Source of the DNA: Pseudoflavitalea rhizosphaerae
GTDB taxonomy: Bacteria > Bacteroidota > Bacteroidia > Chitinophagales > Chitinophagaceae
Assembly (NCBI RefSeq): GCF_003991355.1
Contig: NZ_RCSU01000009.1
Location: forward strand, 124,001-188,000
DNA: 64,000 bases
Direction: 5' to 3'
Positions 62,157 to 64,000 of this stretch are shown piece after piece. The position numbers and the translations under genes were made by a program. The notes beneath the pieces are model-generated. The model was not told the origin of the DNA. It did not search any database and was given only the letters and a program-made list of their open reading frames with translations. Positions within the stretch are counted from its first letter, which is position 1; every line of letters starts with the position of its first letter.

Positions 62157-62710
62157 TATTGAGGAAGTCCAACGCGAGCGCTGCTCTTCACTTTCACTGC
62201 CGCTTTTGCAGGTTTGGCCTTTACTGGTTTAACCTTTACCTGCGCTGCTGTTGAGGTAGAGGCGCCAGTGTTCACTTTTACAGTTTTGTTCTGGGCGGTA
62301 TGTACCGCAGCTTTCACATCGGCGCCTGCACCTGATACAACCTTCACCTGTTGTCCTTTATTGGCTTCAGCAGTTTTTTCAATGGCTTTTACCTCTGCGG
62401 AGGTAATGCTGGTTGCTGCGGCAGAAACTTCAGAACCTTTTCCTGCGGCATCTTTCGCTGTTCCTTTTGTTTCTTTAGTGGCCTTTTTCACTTCTTTATT
62501 AGCCTGCTTTTCCAGTTTAACAGCTTCCCTTTCTGCACTCGCTTCAGTTTTTGCGGCTGCTTTCGCTTCCATTTTTGCCGCGGTTTTCTGATGGCCGCCC
62601 TGCACTGAATTGTTCACTTTCACGGAACCATCCGATTTCACTTTTGCATCCTGTGCCATTACTGTGCCGGAAACCAGCGCCATTGCAATAATAATCAATC
62701 CTGTTTTCAT
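62156..62710 (-). CDS. Ala/Lys/Val-rich exported protein, first gene of a two-component operon
   Basis: 184 residues. Signal peptide MKTGLIIIAMALVSGTVMAQ, then DAKVKSDGSVKVNNSVQGG. The middle (40-100) is a helical Ala/Glu/Lys repeat (TAAKMEAKAAAKTEASAEREAVKLEKQANKEVKKATKETKG), and the end is Val/Lys/Ala rich (VKVKPVKAKPAKAAVKVKSS). It is basic and probably extended or coiled coil. No known family. It is the first gene of the operon, with a possible promoter TTTG-N17-TACACTAA upstream. Similar low-complexity content to the next gene suggests the two act together. Confidence 0.65.
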   Translation of the reverse strand: MKTGLIIIAMALVSGTVMAQDAKVKSDGSVKVNNSVQGGHQKTAAKMEAKAAAKTEASAEREAVKLEKQANKEVKKATKETKGTAKDAAGKGSEVSAAATSITSAEVKAIEKTAEANKGQQVKVVSGAGADVKAAVHTAQNKTVKVNTGASTSTAAQVKVKPVKAKPAKAAVKVKSSARVGLPQ

Positions 62711-63029
62711 ACAATTTGTTTTTAGTGTAGCAGATTATTTACTGTACAAACCTATTCCGGCAAGATGAAGGGAAAATGAAAAATGGAATGTGAAACTGAT
62801 CTTTTGCATGTATCTTTACGCCCTCTTTGGCCAAAGAGACATTTCAGATTCCCCGGGGTGCTGCCCGTGTAACAACAGGCGGCTGAGATAATACCCGTTG
62901 AACCTGGTCAGGGTAATGCCTGCGCAGGGAAGGTAGCTCTAGTCTATTTAGCTTCTACTTTTCGCTCCCGCAGCATTTTCTCTCAAATCAATTTTATCAC
63001 GGGAAGTCAGTTCCCACCATTTAAATGTA
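62711..63029. other. Divergent leader region (319 bp) with TPP riboswitch
   Basis: This region lies between the first gene of the two-component operon (minus) and the TonB receptor (plus). It holds the riboswitch at 62850-62936. A TATCTTTA box at 62811-62818 may be the -7 element for the receptor transcript; no -33 box is clear. Confidence 0.6.
62850..62936 (+). ncRNA. TPP riboswitch
   Basis: The conserved parts are present in order: GGGGTGCTGCCC, then CTGAGATAATACCCG, then TTGAACCTGGTCAGGGTAATGCC, then TGCGCAGGGAAGG. These are the THI-box elements, including the CUGAGA pyrimidine-binding loop and the GCGCAGGGA helix. It lies 94 nt before the receptor ATG and should lower its expression when thiamine pyrophosphate is plentiful. 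The expression platform after it was not resolved. Confidence 0.93.
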
Positions 63030-64000
63030 ATGGACATGCAAAAATTGTTTTTGGGGATATGCTATTTATTATGTTCCCAATGGTTGACCGCCCAACAAAT
63101 TTCGGGCAGGGTAACCGACCTCAACTCAGGAGCCGCCGTAGCATCGGCTACTGTTGAATTAAGTAATATCGCCACCACCACCACCAATGCATCCGGCGAT
63201 TTCATTTTCAAAAAGATCAAATCAGGCGATTATCGCATCCGCATTTCCAGCATCGGCTATAAAGCGGTAGACACCACTGTTGCAGCCGGTTCCAACCTGG
63301 AATTCAAACTGCAAAGGCTCAATCTTTTCATGCAACCCGTGGAAGTAAGAGCTATCCAGGCCGGAGATAAATCGCCTTTCACCAAAACCAATCTCAGTAA
63401 GAAAGAGATCGAGAAATTAAATCTCGGACAGGATATTCCCTTCGTGCTGAACCAAACACCTTCAGCAGTGGTGAGCTCCGATGCAGGTACTGGCATAGGT
63501 TACACTGGCATCCGCATACGCGGTACAGACGCCACCCGCATCAATGTTACCCTCAACGGTATCCCTTATAACGATGCCGAATCACAGGGAACATTTTTCG
63601 TGAACCTGCCGGACTTCACATCATCCGTGAACAATATCCAGGTACAACGCGGAGTGGGAACGTCCAGCAATGGCGGCACCGCATTCGGCGCCACCATCAA
63701 CCTCAGCACCAATGAAGTGAATACACAGGCTTATGGAGAGCTCAACAACAGTGCCGGCTCTTTCAATACCTGGAAGCATACGGTAAAAGCAGGAACAGGC
63801 CTGATCAACAATCACTGGACCGTTGATGCACGCCTCTCCAAAGTCAGCAGCGATGGTTATGTAGAGCGCGCCAGCAGCGATCTCCGCGCTTTCTATATTT
63901 CAGGCGCCTACATTGCAGAGAAAACCTCTGTAAGGCTCAATGTATTTTCAGGAAAAGAGAAAACCTACCAGAGCTGGTATGGCGTTTCGGATGAAGACCT
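63030..64000 (+). CDS. TonB-dependent receptor, probably for thiamine or a precursor (truncated by window edge)
   Basis: 323 residues are visible and the frame is still open at 64000. Signal peptide MDMQKLFLGICYLLCSQWLTAQ, then a CarboxypepD regulatory-like domain (about 25-105: ISGRVTDLNSGAAVASATVELS, GDYRIRISSIGYKAVD), then the TonB plug (about 135-240: LNQTPSAVVSSDAGTGIGYTGIRIRGTD, VNNIQVQRGVGTSSNGGTAFGATINLST) and the start of the beta-barrel. The TPP riboswitch directly upstream indicates that it imports thiamine, TPP or a precursor across the outer membrane. Start: ATG 63030, or 63036 with the second Met. Confidence 0.9.
   Translation, partial: MDMQKLFLGICYLLCSQWLTAQQISGRVTDLNSGAAVASATVELSNIATTTTNASGDFIFKKIKSGDYRIRISSIGYKAVDTTVAAGSNLEFKLQRLNLFMQPVEVRAIQAGDKSPFTKTNLSKKEIEKLNLGQDIPFVLNQTPSAVVSSDAGTGIGYTGIRIRGTDATRINVTLNGIPYNDAESQGTFFVNLPDFTSSVNNIQVQRGVGTSSNGGTAFGATINLSTNEVNTQAYGELNNSAGSFNTWKHTVKAGTGLINNHWTVDARLSKVSSDGYVERASSDLRAFYISGAYIAEKTSVRLNVFSGKEKTYQSWYGVSDED

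Overview
The window comes from a member of the Bacteroidota, most likely the family Chitinophagaceae (Chitinophaga-like). The evidence is: two very large secreted proteins with type IX secretion (T9SS) sorting tails; a kinase with a two-component-regulator propeller paired with a LytTR response regulator; GIN-domain (DUF2807) proteins; DUF4382, DUF4403, DUF4197 and DUF4954 proteins; a TonB-dependent receptor with a carboxypeptidase-regulatory-like N-terminus; many short lipoprotein signals; and promoters of the Bacteroidota type (TTTG, about 19-20 nt, TAnnTTTG). It is ordinary chromosomal backbone. No phage, insertion sequence, plasmid or CRISPR array is visible.

Layout: 1-7.1 kb holds a truncated secreted protein, an RlmK-like rRNA methyltransferase, a DUF4197 protein, a thioesterase, a thioredoxin-fold lipoprotein, an FKBP prolyl isomerase and a DUF4139/MuiA protein with a TonB-plug-like insert. 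7.1-15.8 kb holds an alpha-glucan phosphorylase-family protein, a DtxR-type regulator overlapping an Nramp-UspA fusion transporter, two tandem Crp/Fnr regulators, isocitrate dehydrogenase and acylphosphatase. 15.8-22.6 kb holds a T9SS protein, a GH20 hexosaminidase and an SDR-type threonine dehydrogenase. 22.8-31.4 kb holds two lipoproteins, the propeller kinase and LytTR pair, kdsA, a DUF4382 lipoprotein, an AraC regulator and a PspC-like protein. 31.6-43.9 kb holds aconitase, a VOC protein, two tandem zinc peptidases, a bestrophin, a YihY protein, a DUF4403 lipoprotein, an ECF sigma factor overlapping a protein predicted to span both membranes, and mgtE. 44-56.4 kb holds an S9 peptidase, glmS with a DUF4954 protein, a second T9SS protein, a small lipoprotein, the GTPases der and era, and initiator tRNA-fMet. 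56.4-64 kb holds an esterase lipoprotein, tandem GIN proteins, a five-gene operon (three exported proteins plus an OmpR-type two-component system), and a TPP riboswitch ahead of a truncated TonB-dependent receptor.

The most unusual feature is a family of six intergenic palindromic elements of about 100-108 bp (3232, 5160, 10057, 27756, 46442 and 50699). Each is built from four GC-rich hairpins arranged so that the whole element is also one long inverted repeat. Paired compensatory base changes between copies support the hairpins. A second, unrelated structure is an imperfect inverted repeat with arms of 75-80 nt at 34809-35032. Other points of interest are the predicted dual-membrane anti-sigma protein beside the ECF sigma factor, the phosphorylase-family protein whose expected PLP lysine is threonine, the TonB-plug-like insert in the MuiA protein, the exported-protein and two-component operon at 58.8-62.7 kb, and several start codons only 4-6 nt behind a promoter -7 box, which suggests leaderless mRNAs.

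All functional assignments are from reading the sequence and from family knowledge; no database search was run.
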